A stretch of DNA of 64,000 nt from Begonia masoniana (lineage: Eukaryota; Streptophyta; Magnoliopsida; Cucurbitales; Begoniaceae). Location: assembly GCA_022432975.1 (NCBI GenBank), contig CM039508.1, positions 31,018,433 through 31,082,432 of the forward strand, read 5' to 3'. The notes below the pieces were generated by a model. That model made no database searches and was not told the DNA's origin. It worked only from the letters and a program-made list of their open reading frames with translations. Positions 34,700-46,842 of the stretch are shown here, in pieces (the first letter of the stretch is position 1; the number at the start of each line of letters is the position of its first letter). A program made the translations under genes and the position numbers.

Positions 34700-35500
34700 G
34701 TAAGCTGGTCGATTAGGTAGTGCAACTCCAGGTTGAAGATTAATTTGGTGTTCGATACCGCGTAGTGGGGTAAACCTTTAGGTAAATCTTCTGGAAATAC
34801 ATCTTGGAACTGGTTGAGTAAAGTCTAAACATTTTCAGGGATAACTCCTAGTTCCATAACTCTATCGCGAAAAAGTATCGAAATCAAGGGATCTCCTCTA
34901 CGTACAGACGCTTCCATTTGATTCCTAGTGATGAATAAGTTAGCCTTGTTCTCGGCTTCTCTTCTTGCAGCGTCATCTTTAGCAATTTGCTCAGGGCTCA
35001 TGGGGGCAAACTTAAAAGTCTTTCCTTCAGATTTAAGGGTAAAATAGTTAGAATGTCCATCGTGTTGAACTCTTCGATCAAACTGCCAAGGTCGGCCTAG
35101 GAGTAAGTGGCTCACGCTCATAGGTACAACATCACAAAGGACCGTGTCCTTAAAATTCCCAAAAGAAAACTCTACCTTCACTAGCTTAGTAACCTTGACA
35201 TCGTCCCTATCATCTAGCCATCGAGCTTATAAGGGTGAGGGTGAACACTAGTCTCCAGTCCTAATTTAGTAACTAAATCCTTGGAGGCTACATTTGCAAA
35301 ACTACCTCCATCAATAATCAGGGAACATAGTTTATCTTTGATGAAACATCTACTATGGAAGATGTTCTCTCGTTGACAGTCTTCTCCAGAACTCTTAGTC
35401 ACGAGGGCACGTCTTCTTACCATAAGTAGAGGTCCTTCATGTGCGCGGACAATCTCTTCTTGGGAATCACTATCCTCCTCATCTTCTTTTACCACTTCTT
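34700..35500 (-). pseudogene. CRM-like gypsy protease region
   Basis: Two frames (34825-35181 and 35214-35495). LCSLIIDGGSFANVASKDLV is the DGGS-type retropepsin active site found in several plant gypsy clades. Further on MSVSHLLLGRPWQFDRRVQHDG matches the conserved region after the active site. A frameshift or stop near 35182-35213 separates them. Confidence 0.8.
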
Positions 35501-36640
35501 AATCGTCCTCGTCCTCGCTTACAAATTCACCAGTGTCTTCTTGGAGGATCATCACTCGTCTATTGGGGCATTGAGCCATAAAATGACCGACACCATGGCA
35601 TTTATAATACTTAATCTCTCGGGATTTAAGGGGATTGGCAGTATCTACTAGGGTTTTATTACTTGATTTCTTGGGTGGCCAATTTCGTGTAAAAGTTTTC
35701 TTTCCTTCAGCTTGGGTAAAAGTCTTGATTGGTTCAGTAGGCTTTGGTGTAACCTTCGGGTAGTCTTGGGCGGGAATTGTGTAGTAAAACTAGATTTCCT
35801 CTTTCTACTAAGTTGTTGCTCAACTCTCATGGCCATCTGTACTTCCGCATCAAAGGTCTCTTGGGGGTGCAACTCTATAATGTCTCCTATATCTCGGTTC
35901 AATCCTTGAATAAATCTTGCAATCACTTGTTCCTCAAGTTCATCCATCTCTCCTCGAATCCTAAGGGCCTCAAACTCGGTGAGGTATTCTTCAACGGATC
36001 GACCTCATTGTCTTAAGTTTTGGATTTGTAAGAATAGTTCTTGTTGGTATTGGGTAGGAATGAATTTATTTGTCATGAGGGACTTCGTCAACCTTCACGT
36101 GGTAACGGGATCATCTCCTATCTTTTGTCTTTGTGATTTGATGATGGACCACCAAAGGGCGGCATATCCCGTGAGTTCGACTGAGACTAATTGGATTTTA
36201 ACTTTATCAGAATAGTGATAATAATGAAAAACTTTCTCGACTTTATCAATCCAATCTAAGAAGGTATTACCATCACATGCGGCATTGAAATAGGGAACAT
36301 GCAACTTAACGCTCCTCAAATCATCTAAGTCCTTTCGACGGCCAGACCGAAAATTCTCTTCTTCGTCAAGGGTCCATTCATCCTCGTCACGATGGTCAAA
36401 GCCTTGAAATCTCCTCATAGGGTTATCAGGTCTTTCTGCACTAGGATAGGGTTCTTGATATGGAAATCTCCTTCTAGTATTCTCGGGTCTATCCATAGTT
36501 GTAGGCTCTCGGGAGGGTTTTCCGGAATTGTGCTTGCTGAGGGTCTCCATAATTTGTCGCATACCAACAGTTAGGTCCCTAAGTTGTTGGCCTAAGTTAG
36601 TGACTTCTCCACTAAGACCATTCAGTTGTCCTTGCAAGCT
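35501..36640 (-). pseudogene. CRM-like gypsy gag
   Basis: Capsid part at 36095-36637 (LDWIDKVEKVFHYYHYSD, ELTGYAALWWSIIKSQRQ) after an Arg/Glu-rich N-terminus. Middle part at 35648-35947 (EEQVIARFIQGLNRDIGD, basic tail). A damaged zinc knuckle follows near 35600 (YKCHGVGHFMAQCPN, first Cys lost). Stops lie between the pieces. Confidence 0.8.
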
Positions 36641-39088
36641 AGACTCTCCCTCTTGAGGGGAGTGAGTCTCGGGTTGTGGAATGTCCTTACCCCGGTTCGG
36701 TTCTTGATTATATCTTGGTTTAACTCTCAGTTAATTGCACTCCTAGTCTTCATTCATGTGAATACTAAAGTTTTAGGAAGGAAAATATTAATTAGGTTTA
36801 AGTTGATCATGGGTGTTAGAGAAGGTAAAGGTGGGGAACCTAACTAGAATTTCGACCTAGAAATTTTGAAACGCAATTTTGAGGGCTTAGACGACCTTTT
36901 TTGGGATCAAAACGTGATTTCCATAGATATCGCCTGTGATATCGTTGTAGATCTTTTCGATAGCTTCGATTTGCAGGGTGGCTCATAAAAAACTAACACT
37001 TGTAACAAAAGTTATGGCTATTTTAAGGGGGAAAGGTCAAATTCGATAACAAACAAGTTTTAAATCCACTAAATAGTAATAACCGATTCGTACAAGATCT
37101 TTAACGTCTTAGTGAACTTAATACATATATTCCAATCATGAAAATGCAAGCACTTATCTTAACAACAGAACATTTTTTTTTAAATTAAAAAGCTAAGCAT
37201 AAAGTGAAAGTGACATAAAGTAACACTAAAGTAATGGCTAGTTTAGGTTATGCACTTTTACTTAATTTTCACCCTTTTGAGTAATGTTACTTTACCAATG
37301 CAGATTCGAAAATAGCAAACAAAACAGCATAAATAATATGTTAATTAGTAGCAAACAAAACACTACAACATGAAACTCGGATTTGGCACAACATAATGAA
37401 ACAAAACACTAAAACACAAATTGCTCTCGGTCAACAATTCTGAAGAGTCTCCCAACAAATTAGAAAGAAATACTAAACACAATTTGCTTTCAGTCAACAA
37501 TTCCAAAGAGTCTCCTAACAGAAAATGCAAATTAAAAGTAGACAGGAAAGTACCTTTTAAGCAAAGCATTTAACAGCTCCAAAATTGCCAGTTAAGGAGG
37601 TCTCTTGCCTTGGGAGATAGGTACAAACTGCACAATAAATGTTACGAAAAACACACACACAAACAGAGTCTAAATATGCAAAACAGCAACCTAAACTAAA
37701 CAAAAATGCATGGTTCAAATACTAAACCTCTTAGCAATTTGAACACCAAATGAAACACCTAAACGTGCTTCTAAATAGATAGAAAAATAACAATAAAAAC
37801 AGCAAGAAAGCAATCAAACATCCTAAAATTTCTAAGCAATTATCTCCACTCTAAACAACTAGCAAAGAAAAACGTAATTGAAATACACAAGTCCTAAAAA
37901 CAGCAAAAGGGCAAAATATGCAAAAAATTTCTCAAAAACAGAACCTAAAAACAAAACCTAAAGTGATTCAACTCAATTCCATTTCATGGCTAGAAGTTCA
38001 AAATTGATTTTAATCATCCAAGAGTTAATACAAGTGAGACAACTATTCAACAAATAATACCAACTCATTAGTGGTAAAAAAAAAATTCTCTCTTCTCGGC
38101 TAAGCATAAAACCATATTAGTAGCTCAACTTACCAACAAATTTTCACAGAAAATTGCACAGCAACAGACACTAAAAACAGTCCTAAACATGCTCCTAAAC
38201 ATGGACATTCAACAAGACAAGCTAGGACAATTTGAACACAAAAGGAACCCAAAGGGTGCTGCAGAAACTCCAAGGGACTCGTGTTTCTACCCACAAAAAT
38301 AAATTAGCAAAGAAATAGATTTCAACAACCAACAGAAAAATCAGAGGATTCCAGCAACGATTTGACCAACTAACAATATTTAAATCAAACAAAATTTTAA
38401 GGGGTTCTTTGAATATGAGTTACGATTATGTCCTTAAATTTTCAGGTCCAGATGATGAGTAAATCGGAAGTTACAAGAAGAACACCAGATGCTGTCCGAT
38501 AAGCAATATTTTGTAAGCTTTGGCATACACTCTTCCGTAGAAGAATGGCAGCAAATGGAACGGGTTAATGGCCACCTTCTTCGTGTATTCTACTCTGAAA
38601 TGAGAGGGAAGAAGCGTGGAACAATAGCTATTCAAGCAACCGTGGACTTGAAAGCATAAAGGAGAGAACTCCTCTCGGTTCTTGAACAAACCAAGCCTTA
38701 CCGTTCACCCGTCTTCAAGCTCCAAGCACTTAGCCAAAATTAGGTTATTCTCATAGTATTAACAACCATTACAATCACCAATAACCATGCTTTTATAGAC
38801 CTAGGGTGGCTGGAAAAGTGGGCTTCGAAATGTGCTTCAAAGGGCTTCAAAATGGGACAAAGCCTTAGCCTAGTGTAACAACACAATCTTCATTTGATCC
38901 ATCTTCCAAACCACCATCTAAACTAGCATACATCTAATCCCAATGCCTAAGGATGCATGCAACTATAAAATATTACATGAAAGGCCAATGTTTGTCAACA
39001 AAATACAAGGCTAAAAGTTTGCCAAAACAACAAAGGGGGAGGTCACTGCACGACTTGCCTGGCCACAACGGTGGGGGAGGTCGTTACA
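36641..39088 (-). repeat. CRM-like element 5' leader and LTR (internal border undefined)
   Basis: No genes. The LTR is taken to start at 39088 (minus strand TGTAACGACCTCCC). A TATA-like CTATAAAAGC at 38789-38798 lies about 290 bp inside it, a reasonable U3 length. I found no PBS, so the LTR/leader boundary is unknown. The 37.0-38.4 kb stretch is A-rich (plus strand) with a ~66-bp direct repeat (CAACAATTCTGAAGAGTC at 37433 and CAACAATTCCAAAGAGTC at 37495). Confidence 0.5.
38789..38798 (-). promoter_or_regulatory. TATA box in CRM-like LTR
   Basis: CTATAAAAGC on the minus strand, upstream of the presumed leader. Confidence 0.5.
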
Positions 39089-39115
39089 AAAAAGGTGCCT
39101 TTTTTGTAACGACCT
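39078..39115. other. 38-bp perfect palindrome at back-to-back element ends
   Basis: Two 18-bp arms (AGGTCGTTACAAAAAAGG and its exact complement) around a 2-bp spacer. It forms where one LTR start on the minus strand (TGTAACGACC at 39088) faces one on the plus strand (TGTAACGACC at 39105), separated by AAAAAGGTGCCTTTTT. Confidence 0.9.
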
Positions 39116-39251
39116 GCCCAGCTCCTCCGACAGGCCGTGAAGTCCGGCCCACTAGCCAACTGACACTGCCACATGCTTTCCCTCAGGCCGTCCCACGTGT
39201 ACTCACAATCTTGCCCCACCACTTGGTAAATGGGGGTTTTTGCCTTCCCTG

Positions 39252-39319
39252 GGATTAGAACCCTGGCCCCCAGGTCTACATAACCAAGGGTTCACCATCC
39301 CATGTACCACTTGAGCTAC
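39252..39319 (-). promoter_or_regulatory. tRNA-like Pol III A and B boxes (SINE-like remnant)
   Basis: Minus strand has TAGCTCAAGTGG (A box, 39308-39319) and 45 nt later GGTTCTAATCC (B box, 39252-39262, one change from GGTTCGAATCC), within CCAGGGTTCTAATCCCAGG. This matches the head of tRNA-derived plant SINEs. A cloverleaf for a working tRNA is not apparent. It could equally be part of LTR-C itself. Confidence 0.45.
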
Positions 39320-40603
39320 TTAACACCTGGGATTTTCCTCTAGCGTACTTAGCTTTAGATTAGACGGTTATGGGAGCATAACAAGGGCCCTAGAATTCAA
39401 GCAAATAAATTAGAAGATAATTTGTAATTTTCATGGAATAAAAGAAGAAAGACAAAAGGAGGAGTAAAGGTTGAATAAGTCAACTAGTGAAAGCAAATCA
39501 TGAGACTTTCACGATTAATGGAAATGCAAGGGAAAAAGGAAATAATGTGGATGAGAGTTAAAAAGGGAAGGAAGTGTTGTTGAACTCACGTTGCAATTGA
39601 AGTAGAAAAAGGTTTGATTGGTAAAATTGTTCTTAATTAAAGACACTCACGTGAGAGTTATAAAGAAAAATATAAAAATGTTAAATGTTTTATTAAGTGA
39701 GAGAGGGAGGAGTTAGAGGTGAGGTTAAGTTTGAATTAGTCAAACTTTCCTATGATAATTTGATGATCACGTGTGAAGGGCTTAAAGAAGAGAATGAAAG
39801 CTTGAAGTATGTGAAGTTTGAAAAGTGAAAAGAAAGTGTAAAGTAGTTGAAAAGTCAATAGAATAAAAAAGTGAAGGAAATTATGCAAAAGTTAAAAAGG
39901 TTGAGATTCACGTGAGAAACAAAAGAGAAAGAATGGGAGAATAATTGAAAAGTCAAAAAGAGGAGAATAGAAGCTTCAACGTTGGAATGAAGAAAGGAAT
40001 AGAAAAGAAAGGTTGAAAAGTTAGTTTGAAAAGTCAACAAAATTCAACCAATAGAAAGGAAGGAAAAGTAAGTGGAAATAAGTGAAATGAGTGTGGGAAA
40101 GAGATATCCACATGAGGGAGAAAATGAAAGAGCATTAAGTGAGGGTTAATTTATAAATTGACAAAGTTTTGTGGTAAAAAGTTAAAAGAGAAAGTGAGGT
40201 TAAGTTAAAAAGACAAAAACTTGTTTTGTTCTTCATCTTCTCCCACAAATGAAGGCGGCCACCATTGAAGGGTTTCTTCACCTTCATCTCTTCAATTTTA
40301 TCAAGATCAAAGGTAGGTTTTAATGGGGTTTTTCAAACTAAGTAATCATTTGATAGGTTTTGAGGTTTTTAGTGGTGTTTATTGGACTTTTGGAAGGGTT
40401 TTGGGAAACCCTAAAATGAAGTCCGAAAATCTTGTTCATTGGCTGGTTTTTCTTCCTAAATTGATGATTTAAACTTTAGCTAGGGTGGTTTAGGTTATTT
40501 TTAGGGTTAGATTAGAGTTTAGATGAAAGTGGTACAAAAATCGGTTTTTAAGAAAGTGTACACCGATTTTTTTTCAGTGAATTCGAGTTGGCCATTTTGT
40601 TTG

Positions 40604-42696
40604 TGTAACGCCCCGAGTCATCAGAACCCGGTTTGCTACCCATAACACTGAACCGAACCATGACGACTTGATGCTAAATTTAAAAAAAAGAAATTTCGCT
40701 CGACAGTCAAAATTTGACTTTTTCTAAAAATTTAAAATATTTAAAACTTGCAGCGGAAATAATTCTAAACAGCAATGTAGTAAAACAAAACTATAAATCA
40801 TGGTTTGAAATGTTAAGAGACAATCGGTAGTTTGGAATTAAAGTTTAAAACTGTGGAATACTAGGAGAAATCACGGAAATCCAACGTATCTGCCGATGAG
40901 CAAAGCCAACGGAAGGAGCAAAAAAAATGAAAACAAAAAGCCTTCTACCGATGACGTGCACAAACAACGCATTACCATCTGCCGATGACGTCAACGCAAC
41001 ACCATCTGCCGATGAAGTCAACATAACTTCATCTGCCGATGAAGTCAACATAACTTCATACACAACTTCATCTGCCGATGAAGTCAACACAAATTCATCT
41101 GCCGGCAGATTTCCATCTTTCGATAGACAAACGCGCGACACCTACCGATGACGTCAGCCGGATGATTCCTTCATCCAACATCTGCCGATCGCTAGACGAC
41201 AAAAACCTACACAACATCTTCCGATAGACAACTTAACCATGACTCAACATCTACCGATAGACATCATCTACCGATAGAGAACAAAACAACATTTCCTCAA
41301 CTCCTCGTTATAAAACACTACTCCAACTACAGAAAAGGATTTACTTACTCTACTAAAATCATTCAAAAATGATTCAACCATTGCATTACTCAAAATTCAG
41401 CAAGTACTAACATCTAGACCCAACAAGATATGGTTATCAGGAAGGAAAACTCAAAACATGTTCAAAACTTTGAAATCAATTCTGTCATGAAAACTCAACA
41501 TACTCAGACTGAATCTTTAACTACTAGTCCTCCACACTGACAGACATCAGTTAAACCGCCCCATCAGCTGCCAGAACATTGAATAGGTGCACTCCTCCAA
41601 CCCGACTAGTCCTCAGTGAACTCAGTAAACACACCTGCTGTCACTTCTTCACCTACATCACAAAACTCATCTATTAGCCTAATGCTAAGTAAGTAATGCA
41701 AAATGAAATGAATTACTGAAACATAAACTCCTAATCATGCAGTTTCTACTTTCTTATCTCAGTTGCTCATTCATCGTTTCTGATTCAGATCCCCCTGTGA
41801 AATTGGGAGTTGGATCAACTCTCCCAAAGTATGTATCCACTGACTCATTAAGGGGCGGATTATTTCCCTTAACAGTAAATCTGATTCACATGTTCAGATC
41901 CCCCTGTGAAATTGGAAGTTGGATCAGCTCTTCCAAAGTATATTTATATCCACTGTCTCATTAAGGGGCGGATTAATTCCCTTAACAGTAAGTCTGATTC
42001 ACTTTGCTATTTCATCACATTCAATCCTCTCCATACCAATATGTATTCAAATTCATTTTCGTATACATTTTGAAAACATGATGCATGGCATACAAACACA
42101 TCCAAGTAAATACAAACCTAACGTTTTGTGATGTAGGCCCGAAGGCACAAGCAAACATTACTTACCTGATCTCCTGGAAATCACTCATTTTCAACTACTC
42201 TGGAAGCCTTGCCCACCTAGTTTCATAAGCAGAATACCGATTAGATTACCACTAACTGTATCCTACATCACTCAGAAACCTAAGGAGCTAGTTTGGAAGT
42301 TCTGGTCATCATACACTCTCAGCTCAGTACTAAATCCCGAACTCCATTCATTCACAATATCGACATAACACACACACATTGCGCTCCCTCTGCTAACTAA
42401 CCACTGAAATCTCAAGTGAACGAAAGGAAAACTTACCTAGTTGAGGAATGAGGATCGGTAAGGAGAATCGCCTGGAGTTCTGCTGAGCCTGAGCTGAATA
42501 CCGAGAAAGGAGAAATGAGGGAATAGTGGCGGCTAAACCTCATTAAACACTTCCTTAAATACATTTTCCACTTTTCAAAATGCTAATTACTCTTTTGCCC
42601 TTGCATAGTTATTTATTAACCTAATCATCATTTTCTCCCAAATCCTCACATTATAAATGGTTAGTTAAATTCGGTTCAATAGAACCGGGTGCTACA
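40604..42696 (-). repeat. Gypsy-2 3' LTR (2093 bp, short minisatellite)
   Basis: Minus strand TGTAGCACCCGG to GGCGTTACA. Has only about four diverged copies of the 27-bp unit (40960-41105) against 37 uniform copies in its partner. Contains two ~125-bp copies of a GATCCCCCTGTGAAATTGG block (41785-41990). Predicted intron 1 is 42217-42436 and intron 2 is 41653-42165. Confidence 0.93.
42166..42216 (-). other. predicted leader exon 2, Gypsy-2 3' LTR (51 nt)
   Basis: Minus strand: AAACTAG before, GTAAGTAATG after. Same length in the partner LTR. Confidence 0.5.
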
Positions 42697-42711
42697 ATCT
42701 ACCCTCCTTAA
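42697..42711 (-). promoter_or_regulatory. Gypsy-2 polypurine tract
   Basis: Minus strand AAGGAGGGTAGAT directly before the LTR start TGTAGCACCC. Confidence 0.8.
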
Positions 42712-42731
42712 AAGAATTTTGTCCTCAAAAT

Positions 42732-44009
42732 TCAGTACCTGAATAATTCCGGATGTTGGTCCATCATGTCTTGCTGGCGCTCCCAAGTTGTTTCCTCTAT
42801 GTTCTGGTTGTGCCAAAGGACTTTCACTAATGGAACCTCTTTGTTGCGCAATACCTTCACCGCATAGTCCAAGATCCTTACAGGTTTCTCTTCATATGCC
42901 AGAGTGGGGAGAACTTCGATACTCTGCTGTTCCACAATCTGTGATGGATCTCTAACACACTTCTTTAGCATAGACACATGGAACACACTGTGTATTCCAT
43001 CCATAGAAGCCGGTAGCTGTAACTGATAGGCTGCTCTCCCAACTCTCTTCAAAATGGTGAATGGTCCAATAAATCTGGGGTTTAACTTTCCTCTCTTTCC
43101 AAACCTCACAACTCCCTTAAAAGGTGACACTTTAAGAAAAACTTCATTACTAACATCAAATTCCAGTTCCCTTCGTCTTTTGTCTGCATAGCTTTTCTGT
43201 CGGCTTTGAGCTGTCAGGGTTCTTTGACGGATAAGAGCAATCTTCTCTACTGTCTGTTGCACAATTTCAGGACCAATCAGTTGTGCTTCCCCAACTTCAT
43301 CCTAATACAATGGTGATCTGCACTTCCGTCCATACAATGCCTCGTATGGTGCCATACCTATGGTTGCCTGAAAACTGTTGTTGTAAGAGAATTCTACTAA
43401 GGGTAGGTATTTGCTCCAAGAACCTTGAAAATCCAAAACACATGCCCGGAGCATATCCTCTAATGTTTGAATGGTTCTTTCCGATTATCCATCAGTTTGA
43501 GGGTGGAAAGCTGTGCTAAAGTTTAGTTGCGTTCCCATAGCCTTGTGCAGACTTTTCCAAAACTTAGATGTAAATCTGGAGTCTCGGTCTAAAACTATAG
43601 TGCTTGGAACTCCATGCAGTCTAACTACTTCGTGCACATACAACTCTGCCAGTTGATCCATCGAGTATGTTATCTTTATCGGCAGAAAGTGAGCAGATTT
43701 GGTTAAACGATCGACTATTACCCAGATTGCGTCATGTCCCTTTGCTGTTCTAGGTAATCCTATAACAAAATCCATAGCTATTTGTTCCCATTTCCATTCG
43801 GGAACTGGTAAGGGTTGCAACATTCCTAAGGGTCTCTGATGCTCGGTTTTAATCTGTTGACAACACAAACATGATCCTACATATTCTGCCACACTTCGTT
43901 TCATACCAGGCCACCAGTAGTGATGTTTAAGGTCTCTGTACATCTTTGTACTCCCCGGGTGGACAGAAAACCTGGAAGAGTGTGCTTCAGAAAGAATCTC
44001 GTCACGAAG
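42732..44009 (-). pseudogene. Gypsy-2 integrase core and chromodomain (two nonsense codons)
   Basis: One continuous reading frame apart from two stops: tta at 43485-43487 (Gln to stop, just before the catalytic Glu region) and cta at 43302-43304 (Trp to stop). Visible: [20 protein letters not shown] and CLCCQQIK zinc module, [31 protein letters not shown] (Leu for the usual Ser before the catalytic Asp), GPFTILKRVGRAAYQLQLP and a chromodomain-like LVKVLWHNQNIEETTWE. A reading frame entering from 44057 is an artefact: its first 16 codons are solo LTR-D. The true upstream sequence is at 46581-46669. Confidence 0.88.
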
Positions 44010-44169
44010 TGTAACACCCGACATTTCGGCCAGGTGAATTTTTCTGACCATTCTCATTGTTACCCTTTATTTAACCTTTATGATTAAATTTAACGTTGAG
44101 GCAAATTCATTACAAGTTGAGTAAAACTAGGTTGAGTGGCAATTTTGTAATAAAGATTGAAGGATTAGG

Positions 44170-44177
44170 TATAAATA
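44170..44177 (+). promoter_or_regulatory. TATA box of solo LTR-D
   Basis: GGTATAAATAG, about 160 bp into the LTR and about 145 bp upstream of the predicted first splice donor. LTR-E has the same motif at the same relative place. Confidence 0.65.
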
Positions 44178-44620
44178 GAAAATGGAAACCTTAAATCTCA
44201 TTTAAACCTCACTGCAGCCGACATTTCCTCTCGGCGACTCCCTTCTTCTCTGGAGCCTTTTTCCTCCCCAGCAACTGGTTTTTCAACCTCCACTCCGATA
44301 ACCCGCATTCTAGGTAAGATTTTGACAATGTAGATGCCGGGTAGTCATTTAGAACTCTGTTTTCAGTTGAACTTGTACTTTCGGGCTCTTCAATGGCTGA
44401 GTCAGTTGGTTATCGTTCTTTATCTTCATTTGGTAATGCCACCTTTAAATCGATTCTGGACCTTTTATATAACCGACCCCGTTTAATCGATAGCTATATC
44501 TAGCTGTTTCGGTTTTGGATTTCAGACTGCACAGAGAACCTTAGCTGTTAGATTATAGGATGACTTTCGATTAGAACTTTTAGGACTTTATTTTAACTAC
44601 TGTAATGTGAAATGTGTTAG

Positions 44621-44666
44621 GTGAAGAAGTTGAAGAGAAGGTGATTCAAGTTGCTAAGGAATCCAG
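44621..44666 (+). other. predicted leader exon 2, solo LTR-D (46 nt)
   Basis: Acceptor AATGTGTTAG before, donor CCAG|GTAAGTG after. Intron 1 is 44314-44620 (TAG|GTAAGA donor, 307 nt). Intron 2 is 44667-45289 (623 nt), with branch-like CTTACTAAG about 35 nt before ATGATGTAG. Confidence 0.6.
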
Positions 44667-46580
44667 GTAAGTGAATGTATTAAGTTTCCGGCCAATAGCG
44701 CCCTACATCAAAGGATTAAGTTAGATTTAGTGAACATTGTCTGCTATATGTTTGATGAAATGTCGATGGATATGGTTCTGTTATTCTCATGTACTCCCCT
44801 GTCTTAGTTCGATGATTAAGTGCATTTATGTTATGCATCATGTTTTACTTCTCAAGCATATGAAAATGTTTTGAAATATGTTTTCTCATGAATAAGGTAA
44901 GAAGATAAAACTTATGCAACGTGGTTAAGTGAGGGTTGGGGGTGGTTCGGCGTATGTCACAGTCCGCAGTAGGACATATGAATACGACCCGCAGTAGGGA
45001 CCATGATCAAACTCACTGTCGAACCCCCTTTACCGGCACAAATCCTCCCTTAAACCACATAATGTAATGAAGAATATGAATGATGAAAGGAATGATGAAT
45101 ATGAGCATGTCTACGAATGATGATTATGAACAATGAATACGAGATACGATTATGAATGATGATTAAGATAAGTACATGAAAAGAAAAGACTTATGAGCAT
45201 GTTTTTTCTCCAAGTTATGCATTCATGAACTCATAATAGTTTGCATTCCTTACTAAGCCTTAGGCTTACAGTTACACCTTATGATGTAGGTGAAGAAATA
45301 TCAGGTGAGGAATTCAAAGTTGATGAAAATGTCTAAGCTCGGTTGCTGGAGGTGATCAGTGTGAAATCTGTGGCTGGATGGCGATTATGACCCTCTGGTT
45401 TTACTCTTAAGGTTTTAATGATAACTATGAACATAAAAGTTTAAGTAGGATGATGTTACTTATGATTATGGAGCTTGAACTTGTCTAGCTTGAATACTGA
45501 GTATGAGTATATTATAAGAATATAGAACGAGTGATTTTAACTAAGTCTTCCGCTGTATGAGTTTTAAGGAATCTGTGGTTTATTCTGTTGGTGTCCCGGT
45601 ATTAAGTTTGAAGTTATGATGTTTGTGCTGCCGGTAGACGAAATGTATTTGTCTATCGGAAGGTGTGAGTGTTATTATGGAGTTTAGAAATCGGTAGATG
45701 AAGTTTGCTTGTCTACCGGAAGAAGAAGATGTTAGGTTAATGTTTAGTAGTCGGTAGATGAAAGTACTTGTCTATCGGCAGGAGATGTGTTATTTTGAAG
45801 TGTAGAAATCGACAGGAGGATTGTGATGGGAGTCGGGTAAGTCTGTCTTCCGGAGGACGTCATCGGAAGAGGAAAAGTATTTGTCTTCCGGCTGACGTCA
45901 TCGGCAGACGATATGCCTAGAGATCGGCATGTGTAGTAGGTCAAGATACCGGAAGATGGAAATGTCATTCCGCCTTACCAGAAGATGTAGTGCCACGTCA
46001 TCGGCAGATGATGTGAGTTAATCTACCAGAAGATGTAGTGCCACGTCATCGGCAGATGATGTGAGTTAATCTATCGGAAGATGTAGTTGTCTTAAGCCAT
46101 CGGCAGATGACGACAATGTCTGTTATCTGGCGATCGGTATGAGTAGTGAGTTAAGTTACCGGAAGATGTGATGCCACATCATCGGCAGATATAGAGTATT
46201 TGCCATCGGCAGATGAGAGCATCGTCTATTGTTCTCTCATCGGCAGATGTAGGTGGCTTCCGTTGTATAATTGAACGGTGTTTTAATTGGTCACACGAGT
46301 TGCACGTGACTGTCGGCAGATGAAAATATGTGTGCCTGCCGATAGATGTTTAATGAATCATGTGAGATGCACGTGCTGACCGGTAGAACAACTAGATGTT
46401 TGTCGTTTAGCGATCGGCAGGAGTGAAAGCTAAACGCGGTTATTCAACGAATTTAAGTTAAGATGAGATATGATATAAGTCTGAGAAAAAAAAAAGTATA
46501 CTACGATTACAGAGGTATAAAAGTACGGATAAGTTTAAAGGAAAGTCATGACACGTGACGATCCTCATCGGGTCGTTACA

Positions 46581-46669
46581 CGAAGCTTCTTAATGGCAGG
46601 AACAAACCATCTATTTCTATACCTAAGGATCCCATCGGTAGAATAGTTAAAATCTGACTTGTCCATAGA
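46581..46669 (-). pseudogene. Gypsy-2 integrase N-terminal segment between two solo LTRs
   Basis: An 89-bp island coding on the minus strand for STDGILRYRNRWFVPAI and flanking residues. It continues the gag-pol frame at 49062 and leads into the frame at 44009. Bounded by the CGAAG and ATCCA duplications, and open throughout. Confidence 0.85.
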
Positions 46670-46834
46670 ATCCATGTAACACCCGACATTTCGGCCAGGT
46701 GATTTTCTGACCATTTTCATTGTCACCCTCTTATTTAACCTTTATGATTTAAATTTAATGTTAAGATAAAATTATTACAAGTTGAGTAAAACTAGGTTGG
46801 GTGGCAGTTTTGTAATTAAAATTTATGGGTTAGG

Positions 46835-46842
46835 TATAAATA
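46835..46842 (+). promoter_or_regulatory. TATA box of solo LTR-E
   Basis: GGTATAAATAGG, 160 bp into the LTR as in LTR-D. Confidence 0.65.

Larger units (their letters stand above)
44010..46580 (+). mobile_element. Solo LTR-D (2571 bp)
   Basis: TSD CGAAG at 44005-44009 and 46581-46585, inside the Gypsy-2 integrase. Runs TGTAACACCCGAC to GGGTCGTTACA; same family as LTR-E and LTR-A. TATA box at 44170. The 3' third (45600-46440) is full of ATCGGCAGATG / CCGGAAGATG repeats, including a 48-bp direct duplication near 45973-46069. No genes. Confidence 0.94.

Noticed and set aside
39252..39319. Functional tRNA gene
   Set aside because: A and B boxes are present, but I cannot fold an acceptor stem or a credible anticodon arm, so at best it is a SINE head or relic.
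44010..44057. Start codon of the Gypsy-2 integrase ORF at 44057
   Set aside because: These codons lie in solo LTR-D. Copia/gypsy integrases are made as part of a polyprotein and the true upstream segment is at 46581-46669.
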